In this document: piece by piece, positions 45,501-60,500 of the stretch
Layout of the letters: each line of letters begins with the position of its first letter
Position numbering within the stretch: the stretch's first letter is position 1
Assembly: GCA_022818135.1 (NCBI GenBank)
Contig: JAFMSR010000007.1
Location: 4,915,224 to 4,979,223, forward strand
Direction: 5' to 3'
Source of the DNA: Saxidomus purpurata
Taxonomy: Eukaryota; Mollusca; Bivalvia; Venerida; Veneridae
DNA: 64,000 nt
Position numbers and translations under genes: made by a program
The notes under the pieces: generated by a model
Databases searched by the model: none
Seen by the model: only the letters and a program-made list of their open reading frames with translations
What the model was told of the DNA's origin: nothing

Positions 45501-48500
45501 AAATTTTTAGGTCATATTGTTTGTTATACACCATGGTCATGAGTATTACTCCTGTATACTGGATTCATACCAGTTGTCGGGCGCTACCAGATTTTCGGGC
45601 GTTTTAATGTTTCGTACCGCATAGGCTTTATACCGGACTCAAGGTCCTAGATTACGGAACCGTGTCACTGGGACGATTGTTCTTTCGGTGTAAGTGACTA
45701 AATAGGAAACTCAAACTTCTCATATTTGTTAAATATCCCGCTTAAATCACTTCTCTATTGTGTTACTATTTATAACCTAAGCTGCCAGCAGTTGGGGTTT
45801 TTCCGATTTAATTGCGCATGCGCTGAGATAAAAGCAGGGGTTCAGTTTGTTAAGGTACACTGAATATCGAAATTGCAGAAAATGTGAACGAAACTATGCC
45901 AAATATATAATTATTTGAATAAAAATGTGTAAAAGTAAGTATATTCAAGAAATATAATTTTAACATAAATAGACCGTGTAACGGATGGGGCGTAATATAA
46001 AATCGATATGAGATAAGTAATGTTAAATACGGATGTAGAAAGCAGTTGTCAGAATTGGTCGAGTGGTTACGATCATAGTTTGTCACCCACGCGGACAGAG
46101 TTCAAGGCTCACTAGACACTTACTTTTTTATTTTGGCTTCCCCTTTTTTTCTTTTTTTAAGGCTCAGCATGAGAAAGAAAAATCATTACTGTTCATATTC
46201 CATACTTCTGAACATGAACACTACAAAAATATAAATAATGCAAGTTAAATGGTGTGTATCTTGAATGGAATATACTTATATTTATTGGTTTTGTTTCGTA
46301 CATGTATTTAAAAGAGTAAAACAAGCACTAAACATCTTTGTTGGAAATATAGCTTTGCACAAAGTTGAGTGCCCGATAATTGGTTGCCCGATGTGGCTTT
46401 AGAGAAAGAAACTGTACCCCTTTTCTGGCCTCATTTATAAACAAGCTGTGAACGCAGTCGCTAAACTGACAAGTTTATAATGTCATCACAATACCTAAGT
46501 TTATCCTTGGAAAATTTTATGGGTTTACTAGTATTTGTTGCTACAATAAATACAAAAATGTTCATTTTCCGCCCGAGAACTGGTAGGAATCCAGTATATT
46601 CTTTAGATTCATAAAACATTGTTTTTTCCTGAAACGTCTATGGAATACTTTAAAATGCTCCATATTTCAATGGAACATAATGAAATGTTAGCTACTTTAG
46701 GGAATTGTTACCTGACAAGTTTCAGTCTGATTGCTTTTATGAGCGATGGTCCTTTGAAGTATTCCTATATATTGTAATAAAGATATGGAATTTAAAAATT
46801 TCTTTTCGATAAAACTAATTTTCAGAATTCGATTTTATGTGGTACACATGATCGTCAAATGGTGTTTTTTTTTAAATACAAAATTTAAAACCGAGGCCTC
46901 TAGTGGGGTGGTCTGGTTTCTTTATATAACATATAAAGATACTTGAAAGCAGTCTTCTTTGAAATTAGTAGTCAGAATTGTATTAAATAAGCTGGTTACA
47001 TTAATAAGCTCCTGTTCTTATCAATGACATTTGGAAAGAATCGTCAAAATCCTAATTCATTTCACACAATCATAATAATTAACGAAAAAATCCCTAACAA
47101 TTTTTATTCAATGAAAGATAATCCATGAAAAATGAGGCTCTCGGTGGGGTAGGTCATTTCCCCCTTATAATCGTAACAGGAACTAAACAAATAATGATCA
47201 GAATATTCAATCTGGTGAAACGAAAAATCTTATGGCCTTTTAGCAAACCTGCAAAATGAAATACATCCTTAAGCAGGAAATTCATACCAAATAAAATAAG
47301 ACCCCGAGGGGTGGACTGTTTTTCTTTTACATTGTGTTTTCCCTTCATAATCTACAAACAAAACTTTAACAAGTTCAATCCAGTCGCTATAACTTCATTT
47401 AATTTGGCACAAATTATGTAATAACACTATACCTAAATTGCTAAAAAAGTTTAATCCCTTCTAAACAGAAGGATCCCAAATCAATGAATTTGCTTGTTTA
47501 CTTTTATTTCAGTACGAGTTTCTATTTGAATAATTTATGTTAACAACTAAGAATTATTTGAATATTTTGCTCAAAGGCATAGTTGTCAATGGTGTTAATA
47601 TATGTGAAGTTAGATAGGATACAAAATAAGAAACTACTGGAGTACCTAATCTATAAATATTGAGCACAATTTTGTATTGAAATTCATGATAATCAACTTT
47701 TCCTTCATTTACTGTTTAGTTACACAATCAAAAAGCCAAGCAATGAAAAGATTTTCATAATAGACCTCAAAGTGGCAGTGTGTATGGAAAAAGACGATTC
47801 TTGCTTACTGGAGGAAACTCTCATGGACGGAACAAAAGTGCCCCAGCCTGGATGTGACACGTCTCTCAGTCTTACAGGTGAAACCTCTCATAGCGTATTT
47901 TATAAATACAAGGTGACTAGCAAAGAAAGGGAAGTCTGATGAAGAGCGAATATACTAATCGTCCGAATCGAACACCTTGATTTGGTGAAATGCCAGACAA
48001 AGTTACACTTTCAATGGCAATAATGGCTACTTTTTTACCTGTTATTATGGCGACTAAAATAACCAATTTTAGTTATAGAAACAATCTATTGATCACATAG
48101 ACATATTTTGCAGAGCTTTTGTCACAAATTAGTAAATTAAGAGAAGAACTATTTCCTCGTACAAGTTTTTAATCCTGACGGTTTCTATAAAGAGTATCAA
48201 ATTGCTATGACTTTTTTTTGAATTTCAGACTTTTCAATGCAAACATGGCTTGCAAACAACGGAATTGGCAATATAATTCCAACAGATTTGTTGTGGGATG
48301 ACGCGATTAATTTCATCTTAGAAATAACAGGAATCGATAAATATTTCCTAGACGAGCCGTGCCAGATTACAGAAAATATATATGCAAATGCAGTCGACAA
48401 CTGGAATAATGGTATTCTTCTTTCTGCAGTTAACAAATTTAACAAATAACAAACTTGAACAGTGCAAAAGACCACCTCAAGATAAGACCTTCCTGCAAAC

Positions 48501-51500
48501 AAAGACAAGCAGGGAAAAACAATGCACTATGTACTTTTGCGGATAAAGACTGTCAATATAGACCTTCGAAGTGTCTTCCGGCCAATGGTCTTTGTTCACA
48601 GGTTTAACTGCATTGAAATTTATTGTTGTCGTTCAAACACAGACTATTATGTAAAACAATCTAATTTCTAAACTAACATCAGTAAAAACTTATTGACAGT
48701 TTCTCACCCGTTAACAATTTTGGAATGCGTTACTAGTATCTTTATATTTATTAACACACCCCCTTAAATGTACATGAAAATAAAACCTTGCTGCTTTCAA
48801 GGAAAGAATACAGCTTTCTTTTACAAAAGTATTCAAGCATTATGACATGTTTCCAAATTTTTAGATTTAAAATGTGTTTGTGCACAGACCAAATTAAGGT
48901 TCACAGTTTGGATTGTTTGCTTACGACAGTTAGAAAGTGCACAAACAATCGTTCTTAATTTTAAAAACCCCCTTTTTCAGTTTTGATTGCTTTTTTCTTG
49001 TACCCTTTTTATTGTTTATTTCAGGGAAATTAACGGAAATTGTCTAATTGGATACTATATTAAGAAATACTCTTTTGAAGTTTTAAAGGCTTTCAAGTGC
49101 TCTCATATTTGATGAACGTACACTATATTAAATGAAAACATTGCTCCAGAAAATAGTCGATAGATATGAAACTGTCACACAAATATATAACATTTCTGAA
49201 TGAATTAAATTCAGAATACAGTCAAACCTGTTAACAAAGACAACTATTGTGAAGTTATTCGGAGGACGTCTTTAACACAGAGTTGGCTGTAGTTATTTAT
49301 TCACTCTAATATGAAACATAAGTGATAAGAGATTAATTCAACGATAATTTAGATACCGAATGATCAAATGTTCTAGTCAAATAGTCGTGCACTGGGGAAA
49401 TGGTATTGGTCTCACTTTGATTATCGTAGCTAAATTAGTTCATTATTCAAATAATATATATATGAGTCCAAGAGATTCTTTCCCACTATTTACTGATGTC
49501 ATTTTTCAATATTTTAAAAACTCAATTGTATGTTATTGCCATTTCTATTTCATTTCGTTTTCAATGCACATATACATACACTAAAGATGTTACTTAAATA
49601 CGGTTTATTTTATCTCACGTAGTTTTTGATAATGCATTTAAATTCATACAGAGTGTTTAAAACTTGGCATCGACTTGCCAACGTTGCCAGACACCACAGT
49701 ATGCCGTATTGCACCGTCTTGCACAGCAGTCGAATGTTGCACTGAACTCGAGTATATAAAACGGACTCTCCATACAGATTTTTCGATCGATTTCTGTAAT
49801 TTCACAATTTCTGGAGCAATTGAGAAGTTCAACTTCGACATACCTGTACTCAATTACGACTGGGGTACGTATAAGATACAACGTTTCTTTAGTCTTTAAG
49901 TATTATATTGTTTTCCACAATGACATAAGTGTTACTTAGCCAGGTTTAATTAAGATGACTTGTCCGAGCACAAAAGCGTATACTTAAACCAAATATTATT
50001 AGGGAATCAATTGTTTCCAATATTTTATACCCACATGTTCATTTACTTGTATATTTCTAGTTATTTTATAAAATTGAATCGCCATCATGATGACATATGG
50101 TTCTTAATTTTGTTACAGGTCAAGAAAGGGAAGAAGCAATATTAAACGTAATAAAAATAAGGTATTGACTAGTTTTTCCATTGAAACATTAACAGGCAGC
50201 AAAGATAATAAAATTTCTTTTTCGCCAGAAAAAAACACACAATGGGACGGGATGTACCTGATCGCATAGTATTGAAGATTAACTATTCCGACTGCTTTCT
50301 TTCAGTATTATACAACCTGAAAGTCAAGAACTATAGCTACCATATTTTTACATTTGTTTTAAACTTCTAAAAACAGAAACGATATAAAAAAAGAATTCAA
50401 CATCATAATTTAAAATTGGGAATTATCAACATTTTTGAGTTAACACAACAAAACTTCGTACGAAACTTTTCATCAAGACTATTATATACATTGTATAGGA
50501 CAGAAAATCAGAATGAACTTACCTGTCCTGGAGACGACACAATTATTTTTTAATTTTCATTATTTTTTTAACAGTATGTTAAACGTGTCTTTACACATAT
50601 TACCAAAGGAGTAATGATCATATATTGTATTTGAATGCAAATAAGGATATATTTTATATAATCATATACAAATGTATATTAAAATAAATGATAAAAAGCA
50701 ATCAATCGCTTCAAATATTTTTAACTCAATATGACAGATATTTTTATCCAATTGCATAGCTGTTAATCGTGCAGAACTTCCCAAAACTAACAAATGTAAA
50801 AGCATATTTAAAACGTATCTCATCTACACCGTACGCATGTCGCTTCATATTCCTTAATTATTTTACATGCATATGTTGGTGATCTTTTTTCAGGATTGTT
50901 TGTGATACAATGATTCGGTAAAATTATTATTAAAGTTTCTATATCGCGACTTTGGAAGCTTTGAAATCTTTACCGGTCGGATTTTAAATTTAGAGGACAA
51001 AAATTGGCCTTCAGTGGATTTATCACTCTATTACAGTGGCTCTAATTCTTCGAAAAACATTGTCGTCTATAAATCTATGTTCAAAACATTGGATGATTTA
51101 AATTGCATGATATGTCCATCAGAGTATTTGCACGCGAGTACAGGGGTAACAGAAGCACGTATAACAGAAATTCTAACATAAATTTTATATTATCAAAAAC
51201 TGACTGACTAAAACTCAAGCCTTAATATTACAGAGCTTTGTCTAGGACCTGCAACTTTACAAAATTTCTTTGCAAACCGAACTGACTCCTATCATGCCTC
51301 AAACTTCATTATAATGTAACAAATAAACATGTTGTCAATTTGAAAGCAACAATGAATAAAATTATTTTTCTTTAACTGCAAAATAGGTATTCAATTATAA
51401 TTACGTAAGTCTGCTTTATGTACAATGTATGTCCTAATTTCAGTTGTATACAAGTATTTGTAAGTGACTTTTGAATACGCATATTCGTTTTAATATTTTA

Positions 51501-54500
51501 CCTAGATATTCAATTTCGAAGACGGACAAATACTTCATAATCGACCTTTCGCTGCTTGTATGTATGGACGTGAAAACATCCTGTCAGTTGGATCTGAAGA
51601 TCTTCACAAATACAATGGTACCAATACCGATCTGCAACATGGATATGGATTTCAATATAAAAAGTAAGATATAATAGTTTTGACTTATTACATTGTAATG
51701 ATTAATGTGATGTTAGTTCATATAAATGTATATGTATGCCGGAATAAGTATTTGTATAAACTTCAAGAACTCTCAAATCGCATGTAGCACTTTTACTTTA
51801 AGGGGGGTCACTGCTGAAATTCAAAACAACAAGAAATTTAATTGACCCTGTTTTTGGTTGAGATTAACATATTGCTAGTTAATTTCTGGAAAAATAATGA
51901 TGGGTCAATGACGTAACTTTTTCGCAGTATTTATCTTAAGTTATACACTATCAGATAAGGTGCTTAATGCAAATTAGCTAGAATTTTCGTATTGTAAACG
52001 TTTATGTATGTGGTTTATGTTTAAGAATGGGTATCAATTTTAATCTCTTCTAATGTACTATGTCATACTTTAGGAACAAAACATAAGAGATAGTGGTATT
52101 TCAATCACCATCTGAATAAAAAGTACGCTCCTTATTATAACCCCACCCACTTTACTAAAATTGATTTTTTCAATTTTTTAGCGCCCGAAGGGTGGCATAT
52201 TAAAATTGCACCGTCCGTCTGTCGGTCTGTCTGTCCGTCCGTCCGTCTGTGCGTTCCCATTTACAAATTCGTGTCCGGACTGTAACTCTGTCATGCATTG
52301 AAGGATTTTAAAATAACTTGACAACGTCAAGACAACGTGTCGCGTGCACGACTCACGTCCCTACCTCAAAGGTCAAGGTCACACTTTGTCATGCATTGAA
52401 GGATTTTAAAATTACTTGACACAAATGTCTAGCACATCAAGACGATGTGTTGCGTGCAAGACCCGCATGCCTAGCGCAAAGGTTAAAGTCACACTTAGAG
52501 TTTGAAGGTAATGGATTCCTCTATATACGCATATATGCACACAATCGTGTCCGGACTGTTACTTTGTCATGCATTGAAGGATTTTAAAACAACTTGGCAC
52601 AAATGTCAAGCACATCAAGATGACGTGTCACGTGCAAGACTCACGTCTTTACCTCAAAGGCCAAGGTAACACTTAGAGTTTTTAGGTAATGGAATCCTGT
52701 ATATATGCATTCATTTGTGTCCGGACTATATCTTTAACATGATTCCAAGGATTTTAAAATAACTTGGTACAAATGTCAAGCACATCAAGATGACGTGTCT
52801 CGTGTAAGACCCAAGTCCTTACCTCAAAGGTCAAGGTCACACTTAGAGTTTATAGGTAATTGAATCCTGTATATATGCATACATTTGTGTCATTATTGTA
52901 ACTTTTTATGCCCCCGAAGGGTGGCATATTAAAATTGCACCGTCCGTCTGTCCGTCCGTCCGTCCGTCCGTCCGTCCGTCTGTCCGTCCGTCTGTGCGTC
53001 CCCACTTACAAATTCGTGTCCGGACTGTAACTCTGTCATGCATTGAAGGATTTTAAAATAACTTGGCACACATGTCTAGCACATCAAGACGACATGTCGC
53101 GTGCAAGACCCACATCCCTACCTCAAAGGTGAAGGTCACACTTATGGAATCCTCTATATATGCACACATTCGTGTCCGGACTGTAACTTTGTCATGCATC
53201 AAAGGTCAAGGTCATACTTAGAGTTTGAAGGTAATGGATTCCTCTATATATGCATATATGCACACATTCGTGTCCGGACTTAACTTTGTCATGCATTGAA
53301 GGATTTTAAAATAACTTGGCACACATGTCTAGCACATCAAGACGACATGTCGCGTGCAAGACCCACATCCCTACCTCAAAGGTGAAGGTCACACTTATGG
53401 AATCCTCTATATATGCACACATTCGTGTCCGGACTGTAACTTTGTCATGCATCAAAGGTCAAGGTCATACTTAGAGTTTGAAGGTAATGGATTCCTCTAT
53501 ATATGCATATATGCACACATTCGTGTCCGGACTTAACTTTGTCATGCATTGAAGGATTTTAAAATAACTTGGCACCCAAGTCCCTACCTCAAAAGTCAAG
53601 GTCACACTTAGTGTTTAAAGAAATGGAATACTGTATGCATGATTACTCTGTCATGCATGGAAGGATTTTAAAATTACATAGCACATTTATTGAGCACATG
53701 GAGAAGACACAGACTGTGAGGCACCTCGGGGGCATTCGTCACTTCTGAGGGACAGCTCTTGTTAATGCATTAATTTATTTAAAATAACTTGGCATAAATG
53801 TTCAGCACATCAAGACAATGTGTTGCCTGCACGAACCATGTCCCTTCCTCAAAGGTCAAGGTCACACTTAGTGTTTAAAAGTAATGAAATACTGTATGCA
53901 TGGATACTCTTTCATGCATGGAAGGATTTTAAAATTACATAGCACATTTATTGAGCGCATGGAGAGGACACAGACTGTGAGGCACTTCTTTCGGGGGCAT
54001 TCGTCACTTGTGAGGGACAGCTCTTGTTGATATATGAATATTACATGATAAGGAATAACAAGGTTTTTCAGATATTTTGCCTACAGTTTGATTAAAACCT
54101 TTGTTTTAGAATGCCCAAAAAATGGGGGTCAATGTGCATATAAGAAAGAAATTTAATAAAAACTGACAAAAAATGTGTTTTTAGATTTCGATGAGCTTTG
54201 AGCTATGACGGGATATGTCTGTAACAAAGAACAGTAAAAGGAACTAGTTATTGATGAATTTTTATATCCAAACATCTATTCTTTTAATACAGTTTAAATT
54301 AAGTTGATATCTTAAACGGTTTTTGAGAAATGACTATTTTTGTACCCCTACCCCCATTTTGGCATCTGACAAAATTTGTCAATTTAGTCACAAAATGTGA
54401 GATTAAAATATTGTTTTCTCAAAAATGTTCAATTTTTTTACACTTAAATCTTCCTATTGTGCCTAAATTTGTTACTACATAATTGTTTTTTTTTCATTTA

Positions 54501-57500
54501 ACTCATCATTTTTGAAATATAACAAATGTAAATTTCCGGAAGTGCAAAAATCCAAAACCTCACCAGCTGCTCGCTCTCAAATTTTGATGAAAAATAAAGT
54601 TCTTCAATCTGATTAACAATAACAGTTGTTAGGACATAAAGTCCAATAAAAAGGTTCCAGTATAAATTCCTGTAAAGTATATATGTGTACATATATTTGA
54701 AATTATACGCTTCCAAATTGTACAACGTAACAAACGCTTTTAAAATTTCAGTTGAGTTGTTGATTCTAGCAATTACTTTTACATTTTGTATGGCAGTACA
54801 TCATTTTGGAGAACTTCATGTTTTTTAATTGTGAACAAGCAGCTTTTAGTTCGCCTGAGCACTCAGAGTTCAACAGCAAGCTGTTTTCACTTCAGTTTAA
54901 TAATTGCTCGTTCGTCCTAAACATTGACTTTTAAAACACTTAAAGTCACATGTTTTGTCATATTTTAAATTTACCTGAAGTTGATGTTTGATTCGAACAA
55001 ATGTAAAACAAGACTAATTATAGCGAAAATAAAAACCCCGTGATGAATACCCCCTATAGAGTAATTATTTTGTAAGCGGAAAATGCCCGAATATTTCTTG
55101 CTTGTGAAATTTATAAGAATAATTACACATTATTTGTATTTCAGACTTTTCTTTGAATACCTGGCTTAACAATGTCGGCCATGATATTAAGAATAGTCTA
55201 CCAACAGCGTTGATTGATACTCTGCTACAAAATCTTGATCTAAAAAAGTTTTTGCTGGTCCCCGAATGCAGCACAGATGATGATATATATGCACATTTGT
55301 CCAATGGATTTTCCTCCGGTAGGAAATTGTTCTTAACTAAGTTTGTTTCAATTTCTTAGATATTCCGTTCTTGAATATTAAAATCTGTTTATTTGATAAA
55401 TTCTCTGATAATCATAATAACACGACTGATTATAATTATGTAGCTGGATACAATTGTCCATCCGTTTGTCTGTGTGCTTATTGTCGGCAACCACTAGTTG
55501 GAATTCAATGAAGCCTCACAGATGTATGTAGTACCAGACATAGGTGTACATATCCTCGGCATGTTTCAGTCGGGTGACTTTTCATTGAGTTATTGTCCTT
55601 TGATATTTTTATACATACATCGAGGTTTGTTTCCACGTTATTACTCAACAAAATCTAAGTTGGAATTCAGTATATAGTCGTAAATGAAAGTTAAGTACCA
55701 AGCACAGCTGTGCATAGCTTTGACAAGTTTCAGGCAGATACTTTTCATTGAGTTATTGCCCTTTAAATTGTTCCTGCACAAAGTGTACATAGATATGTTT
55801 GTCCGCGGTCCTTCTCATCAACCATTGGGTGGAATTAAATGTTAATTAACAGGAGTGATTAATACCAACCTAATTAGCACATAATGTTTGCAAACTACGC
55901 ATTAATAAGTTAATTTTCGAGATATTGCCCTTTGATTGTTTCATACGTTTAGTATAAATTAAGTTGTTTCTCCCCTCTATTTTACAGTTACCACTGACAC
56001 GAATACATTGAATATTCACATGAATGGTCAGTCACGAGCTTAATTGTGCGAATTGTCAGCATGTTACACCGTGATAAACGTTATTGAATTATTGCCCTTT
56101 TAAATTATTCATAGATTTCGCGTACATTGAGATGCTTTGGGTGCGCTATTTCTCACCAATCACTGTCTGAAAATAAATAAATGTTCACATACATGTAAAC
56201 GATAAGCACAAAGCTAAGTTGAGCATATTGTTGGCATATAGTACTAAGATAGATCTATTATGGCTGCAATTTCATGAAACATCCGAGATACTCTCCAAAA
56301 AGCAAAAGCCCCACCGCAACCATCAGCGTGCAGCACCCATATCTAGTGCTCTTATTCCTGTACTGTGTACAAAACATACGTCTATATTTATACAGACTGC
56401 AATGCGACGTTATCTTTACCTATACTACCGGATGAGGTTGTTTGCCATATCCCAGACGTCTGTACTGGACTAGAGTGCTGCATTTACATATCTCTTATCA
56501 GACGATCGGTCAAGGCAAAGTTTCTGTTGGATGCCTGCATTTACAAAATAACCATCGGAATCGAACGACTTGAGAAGACGATTTCTTTATTACATTATCA
56601 GTTTGGTAATTGTAATAATTAGACAATTGCTATTTATTAAACTCTTAAAAATATTTTCATTAATTTGACTTTTGTTTGCTTTGGAATTATTAAAGGTGCT
56701 AATATCATAATGTAACAGTATTCATCGGAAACGTAGTGTCAATTCAAAAATTGAAAAATGTAATCAATTCTGTTTTATCCAATTTCTTATGTCAATTTGG
56801 AGAACATTTGGAGTTACGTTTCCTGTCGGAATATTTATCAAAATAGATTAAAACGTTATTTTGTTCATTCAGAATGTTCAGGAAATTGTATTTTAAACTT
56901 TTTATCTGATTTTAGGAACAGTACATCACTTCTTCCTAGCTGGAGTCTTCAGAATTGAGTAAGTACTATGAATTTTAAAATATTACGTACGTGGTTTCTA
57001 TTCGAAGAAGTATGGGATTACTATAAAAGGACAAGCTTTAGCGTGTCTTAAAACATCTTAGTCATTGAAGTGTAATTATTACATATAAACATATTATGTA
57101 ACTGCAGTGTTAGAAAAGGTGTGTAGTAATTATTAGCTATCAAACACTGACAACAAAATGAAAATAGTTCATGTGTGTTTTATATGTGTTAGCCAGTCTT
57201 AGTTGAAAAACTTTTTCAAACCAATACTTTTGAAAATATACTATAACGTGGGCTTTACTACTCAGAATATATATTTGCTTCCATTTTCTTTCATTGCATA
57301 TAGTTTTTATGTTGCAGTTACTTTCAGTGAGCTTTATGGGACTAAGAGCTAGCGTTCCTCGTTATCAAATAAGTTTGTGTCCTGTCCCGAGTTACAATAA
57401 ACCTAATTTTCATAACCATAAGATCGAATATATTGAACCTTGGAGTTGGCATATACCCGTTTAATTATTTACTTCATTAACTTAAGTTTACAAAACTAAA

Positions 57501-60500
57501 TGTCAAAAACATGTTTTTTGTCTTCATGTTTTTATAGTTGTGTATGTTTTGCTTTTCAGTTTCAAAATTGATGATCTGCAAGGCAAAAAAATGTTCGTTG
57601 TTAACCTTGCAATTAGCGTTTGCTTTGAACGAAACGACTGCATATTTACTGCGACAATTTTTTCGAATGCTTACATACCAAAGCCTTTATGCAATTGGAA
57701 CAATGGTTACAATATCAAAGGTATTGCCATATTCAACAGACATTTTACAAGTATATGCGTAAGTACATTAGTAAAGTTAAAATCGAAAACAACAAACGAT
57801 GCATTGATCGGTGCATAAAGTATCCTCATATTTTAGTCGATATCCGGTTCCTGTAAATTATAGACTTACTGACTCGTTTAAGTGACATTCCCAGCAACTG
57901 GAAGATTTTCTATTTCTAGCAGACGAAATGGCATAAAACACGTAATATAAGACAAAATGCAATTTTAGAGAAGAACATATATCTTCTGTGCACAAAATGA
58001 CAAATACTTTCTATTATAAATCGCTATCCGCCAAAACCAGCTTTAAATGATGGTATCACGGTACTAAAACATGTCTTATTGTACCAATACTTGCTGCAAT
58101 GTTTAAATAAAACTTTGAGGTTTGGTGACGATTCTTTCACTTACTGAATTGCTTATATACTTTTAAGATATTTTTAATTGCATTCAGTTTTAGAATGTGT
58201 CATAATGTAGTCGCAATCGGTAAAATCGCAAATATATAATGACGCAATATACTGAGATTTCTCCAAATAAATCATGTTTTTATGAATGGGAGTAGTCTAA
58301 AATGGTTTTACCGCCCAAATATGTATCTATAAAATATGTTTCTATAACATATGTCAAGACAAATTTTATTTTTGTTTCAGGTGGTGTATTTTAGCTATGT
58401 ACAGTTTTAGTTTATCCTTTAGACCACAAATATAATACCAAATGTAGGAAAATAGGTGCAATATTTAAAGCCTAATGTATTGTAGATAACATACTCTTCC
58501 AAAATGACTTCCATAAGTGACATGGCTTATTCAGTATAAAGTTTTACATTGTGGCGTTCAGTGACAATAAAATCTAAAATAAATCAGTTTTGAACTAATG
58601 GGAAACTAGTACGATAAATCTCCCGTTTGAATTGTAAAGTTTTGACTGACAAACACGAACTGGTTTTCAAGTCAAATGGATAGTCAAAGCAAGAGATCAA
58701 GTCGACTTTGCAAATGTTACATAGAGCATTAAGTGAGACACGTATCTTTAATCTTTTAAATAGACAAAGGTGACAATTACAATTGTATTTTCATATTTAC
58801 TATTTTAACACAGAGGTATTGGTAATACTTTAGATATTACAATTACAAATCGGTACAATTTGTGTTTGTTTACTAAAATAATGAACTTGAGATTTTTAGT
58901 AGATTTTAAATATATATTTACAATTTATTGTAGATTATTCTTTGAAGAACTGGTTGAATTCCGAGGGTATTCAACTTGGTGGTAATGCCTTAAAAGAGTA
59001 CGCCATAAATAAACTTCTGCACGAGCTTGGCATAGGAGAATATTTAAAGGACGACCAGTGCATTCGTGGAGAAACCCCGTTTGTCAATTCTGGAAATGGT
59101 TGGAATAATGGTAAATAATATATATGACCGACGTCGCACAAAAATGGGCCTTCGGACATTTGTTACATTATTAAACAATAATAGATTGCAAACAACATAA
59201 AATTGACATTTTTGTCACCTTTTTTAAATGCAAAACCAATGTTGAAAAGTGATAGCCACTATATTTTCCTGCACGGAAACATTCTATTTGTTTCAAAAAC
59301 CTTCAAGACCATTGCTATGGCAACAGCGATTCGCACTGATTCTTTTTTATGTTGGCTATACCCTGTGAAAAAATCTTATCGTGGTAGGAGGACAGGCAAG
59401 ATATCACCATTTAATTATATATCAAAAGTGTATATAATTTTGCAAACAAACATAAATGATGCTGTTAGAAAATGATAACTGTAATAATTTTCTGCCCATG
59501 TAAATTGAAGTGAGTTTTGACGTCAAATCGTGGTATTTGACGTAATTTAAAGAGTGAACAATGACGTCTTAGGTTTACTTTTTTAGAATGTTGTAATTTT
59601 GTATCTAGACGTAGGTAACTGAAACTTTCCTATAATTGATATTGAATTTTTTTTTGTTAAAAAAATGAAAGAAAGCTAGATTTCAAGTATTTAATCCGAA
59701 GGCCCATTTTCACGTGTCGCTGGTCATATATATTGAGTCAAAACGTAAATTCTAACATAAAGTTTCTGTATTGAAGTTCATCTCTTTCAATTTATTAGTC
59801 AGCGTTTGACTTTTAATCTACGTAGTTACATGAAAAGCCATATATGTTATTGTGCAGTTTATTGTGCATGTTTTGAAACAAAATAAGTTTTTTTCATAAA
59901 AAGACTAGTGGCCTCTAAGGTTTACTAAACGTACAAAAACTGACTAAGGTATTTACAGCAAAAACAAAAGATTAAAGAAAGCATTTAAACTAACACATAT
60001 GTTCCGCTTGTCTCTGATACGTGTGTGATATTTATACATTTGTGGCAAGTTCTAGTTCTCTTTTTATTAAACGCTTTGTGTATTGACATTTTAGAATGTC
60101 CTGGAACTGCTGCTGAGGTCAGCCTTCCTAATGACATGACGTGTCATGTGCCAAATTATTGTACTGGGATCTCATGCTGTCTTGACATTCCGTTCCTACG
60201 GAGATCATTCCTGTTTCATGTTTCTATTGATACATGCTCCTATGCGTTTGCCATCGGAATAGAAAACTATGGAACGGAAATTTCATTACTGAACTACAAG
60301 TGGGGGACTGTTGAAACTGTATCATTATTTGGTGTACTCTCTTTGAGGTACGTGAAGCTATTTAATTCACTTATTTATTTGATTTCTTCTCTAATCGATC
60401 AACATTATGTGGCTATTTGTGGTCTCTTGTGTAAAGTCACAACAATGCAAGCTAGATTTCTTTTTTTGTCTCTTCAGCATAAATGTTTCAGTTTCACAGT

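Noticed and set aside
46056..46108. A functional tRNA gene
   Set aside because: A and B boxes are present, but no acceptor stem pairing or convincing anticodon loop could be found; a SINE-like head is more likely.
49644..49881. Minus-strand open frames opposite exon 37
   Set aside because: Shadows of the coding exon on the plus strand, which carries the conserved Cys pattern.
53101..53536. Two identical 60-codon proteins side by side
   Set aside because: They are translations of the 253-bp repeat duplication; no splice signals or coding character.
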